A stretch of DNA of 7,084 bases from Gemmatimonadota bacterium. GTDB taxonomy: Bacteria > Gemmatimonadota > Gemmatimonadetes > Longimicrobiales > Gaopeijiaceae. The stretch spans positions 1-7,084 of the forward strand of contig JAUQOX010000151.1 of the NCBI GenBank assembly GCA_030550695.1. Reading direction: 5' to 3'. Position numbers and translations under genes: made by a program. The notes beneath the pieces are model-generated. The model did no database searches and was not told the DNA's origin. It saw only the letters and a list, made by a program, of their open reading frames with translations. This document shows, in pieces, positions 6,501 to 7,084 of this stretch (its first letter is position 1; every line of letters starts with the position of its first letter).

Positions 6501-7084
6501 GAGGACGTCCTGGAGGCGATGGCGGTGGGGGCGGTGGTAATGCGCGTTGCCTGTGGCCACTACCCGTACCCCCCTACGGTCGGCCAAGCGGGCCAGGGCG
6601 CGGTTGCGCGGTCCGTCCCCCTGGACCCCGTTGTCTTGGAGCTCCACGAACACGTTCTCGGGCCCGAAAGCTTCCAACAGGCGGCTGAGGAGTTTTTCCC
6701 CCATGGCGACGCTGTCCTGGAGAGCCGCCCACAGCGGGCTCCGCCGGCACCCCGTGAGGAGGATGAGGCCCTGGACCCGCTCGGGATTCAACAGCGTGGA
6801 CAAGGGGAGGAGGGGGTTGCGGCGATCCGGGGCTTCCATGTGGGCCCGGGTGAGGAGGCGGCACAGATGGGCGTATCCCTGAGGGGTCTCGGCCAGGAGG
6901 GTGAGGTGGAAGCCCGTGTCCGGAGCTACGGGGGTGAGGCGGGAGGGGGTGGGGGGGAGATGAGGGAGAAGGGGGGGCTCGGCTGTCACAGTGATTTCGG
7001 CCCCTGTAATGGCCTGAAGGCCCTCTTCCCGGGCAGCCCGGGCGAACTCCATGGAGCCGTAGAGGCCGTTGTGATCCGTGATGG
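3501..7084 (-). CDS. dnaE2: DnaE2/ImuC-type error-prone DNA polymerase III alpha subunit (5' end beyond window)
   Basis: Damage-inducible C-family DNA polymerase that, in known systems, works with ImuA/ImuB in mutagenic lesion bypass. The frame is open to the right edge: the codons before the Met at 7050-7052 read ITDHNGLYGS, the conserved PHP-domain N-terminal motif, so that Met is not the start and roughly 35-45 residues are missing. About 1193 residues are visible. In order: PHP domain (about 7082-6300); GRGRGSS palm motif near 6000; PDIDLDF with catalytic Asp at 5883-5885 and 5877-5879; third catalytic Asp in KIDFLALGML at 5430-5432; FQIESRAQ and VALVRPGPIVGG in the fingers (about 5000-5110); FSEFGFPKSHA and NQPMGFYS (about 4550-4690); helix-hairpin-helix region (about 4340-4520); and an OB fold with VRVAGIVVARQRP and TAKGYVF (about 3770-3990). 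The NQPMGFYS and RQRPxTAKG signatures favour DnaE2 over replicative DnaE1. It is longer than the usual 1020-1100 residues because of an insert near 5200-5385 and a C-terminal tail (3501-3740). Its promoter lies outside the window. Confidence 0.93.
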   Translation of the reverse strand, partial: ITDHNGLYGSMEFARAAREEGLQAITGAEITVTAEPPLLPHLPPTPSRLTPVAPDTGFHLTLLAETPQGYAHLCRLLTRAHMEAPDRRNPLLPLSTLLNPERVQGLILLTGCRRSPLWAALQDSVAMGEKLLSRLLEAFGPENVFVELQDNGVQGDGPRNRALARLADRRGVRVVATGNAHYHRPHRHRLQDVLTAIRYRTSLDNVHPFRRPNALFALASPTEMAHRFRGRPDALAHTLLIAERCAAFDLTKDLGYRFPDFEGGGNGKTAIRILSETCWALLEERYPLPDGAAPSPRAEKNRREAERRLEEELRLVDRHGLAGFFLVYRDIMNLAREVALRVRGPSPRAYAGLPPGRGRGSSVSSIICYLIGLSHVDPVENDLFLGRFLNEELATVPDIDLDFPRDIREALILAVYEKYGSEHAGMVCTFPTYRLRSAVREIGKALELPQGDLEKLTKLAEHRSASGLKEELAALPEFKGKADSPLWRTLGELAEEIAGLPRHISQHVGGMIISSRPLVELVPLEPAAWEGRVLCQWDKDSCEDAGFIKIDFLALGMLSLVEEAVDLIAERDTAGAGGEPVVGGRPATEAEGQAGKGILVGPDGRRVEIPEETAPPAADTRIAYTRLVGCVPDLSRIDFQDEAVYRRITSGDTVGIFQIESRAQIQMIRRVQPRNLAELAVEVALVRPGPIVGGAVNPYVTRREAQRADPCYRIPYDHPLLEEALEETLGVIIYQDQVLKVCKALAGFTDGQAEGLRRAMSRKRSREAMAAYEEAFLRGAAQRGVPEEVARKVFLQVVGFSEFGFPKSHAVAFGLLAYQSAWLRHYYPTEYYTALFNNQPMGFYSLDALGRDARRHGIRILLPHVNKSGVKATPEGKDVRIGLAFVREWGEEMAAQVVEERERNGPFRSLADFLRRTPPTLKRPAIENLIWVGGFDGFGLTRRELLWLAGLWLGPDTEPRRIGERKGDPQTVLELSQPYATLPFPDLGPEERMVAEYRMLRFSTSLHPLTLVRGELPRGTVPSRRFRDLPDGCFVRVAGIVVARQRPQTAKGYVFILLEDEDGPVNVIVKPKIYRRDRSAIRLEPFVAVGGRLRKDGETFNVVASAVKGLRLSGGVPEPEELLPFLPGTQEWWPDPRRRRGGGQSSPGEKASPSPSHLPPSREWWGRPEEARKSPFAYLAALRRTPPGIKSWG
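6941..6977 (+). other. G-quadruplex-type G-run cluster opposite the dnaE2 coding strand
   Basis: G-runs of 3, 5, 7, 3 and 7 bases are separated by 1, 1, 5 and 4 bases on the plus strand, which is the template strand for dnaE2. The coding strand therefore carries C-runs encoding a Pro/Leu-rich segment (PPLLPHLPPTPSRLTP) inserted in the PHP domain. A quadruplex on the template could slow transcription near the gene's 5' end. This is inferred from pattern only. Confidence 0.45.

Overview
The window is strongly GC-rich bacterial DNA, with almost no non-coding sequence and long spurious open frames on both strands. It carries three genes. The gene styles (a secreted LTA4H-like M1 peptidase with a GGGMEYP motif, a secreted cyanophycinase-like protein, and a DnaE2-type polymerase) suggest a Gram-negative-type, high-GC environmental lineage such as Gemmatimonadota. 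That placement is an impression from gene content and not a demonstrated taxonomy.

Left half, plus strand: a 68-base leader with short direct repeats and a good ribosome binding site precedes an exported M1-family zinc metallopeptidase (69-2129). It is followed, with start codons either overlapping its stop or up to 56 bases beyond it, by an exported peptidase S51 protein of the cyanophycinase type (to 3517). The two appear to form a small operon for breaking down peptide or polyamide material outside the cytoplasm. The S51 protein keeps the serine nucleophile and the residues that read the beta-Asp-Arg unit in known cyanophycinases.

Right half, minus strand: one very long gene for a DnaE2/ImuC-type error-prone DNA polymerase III alpha subunit runs from beyond the right edge down to 3501. 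Its extreme N-terminus lies outside the window. It converges on the S51 gene, and the two coding regions overlap tail to tail by 17 bases, leaving no room for a conventional terminator. Its three catalytic aspartates are present. It also has a roughly 60-residue insert, a roughly 75-residue low-complexity C-terminal tail, and changes in the PHP domain.

There is no RNA gene, CRISPR array, insertion sequence or tRNA that I can support, and no gene-free stretch longer than 300 bases. I see no clearly new multi-gene system. The most interesting items are the cyanophycinase pocket, the convergent overlap, the unusual polymerase elaborations and two strong G-quadruplex-type sequences inside coding regions.
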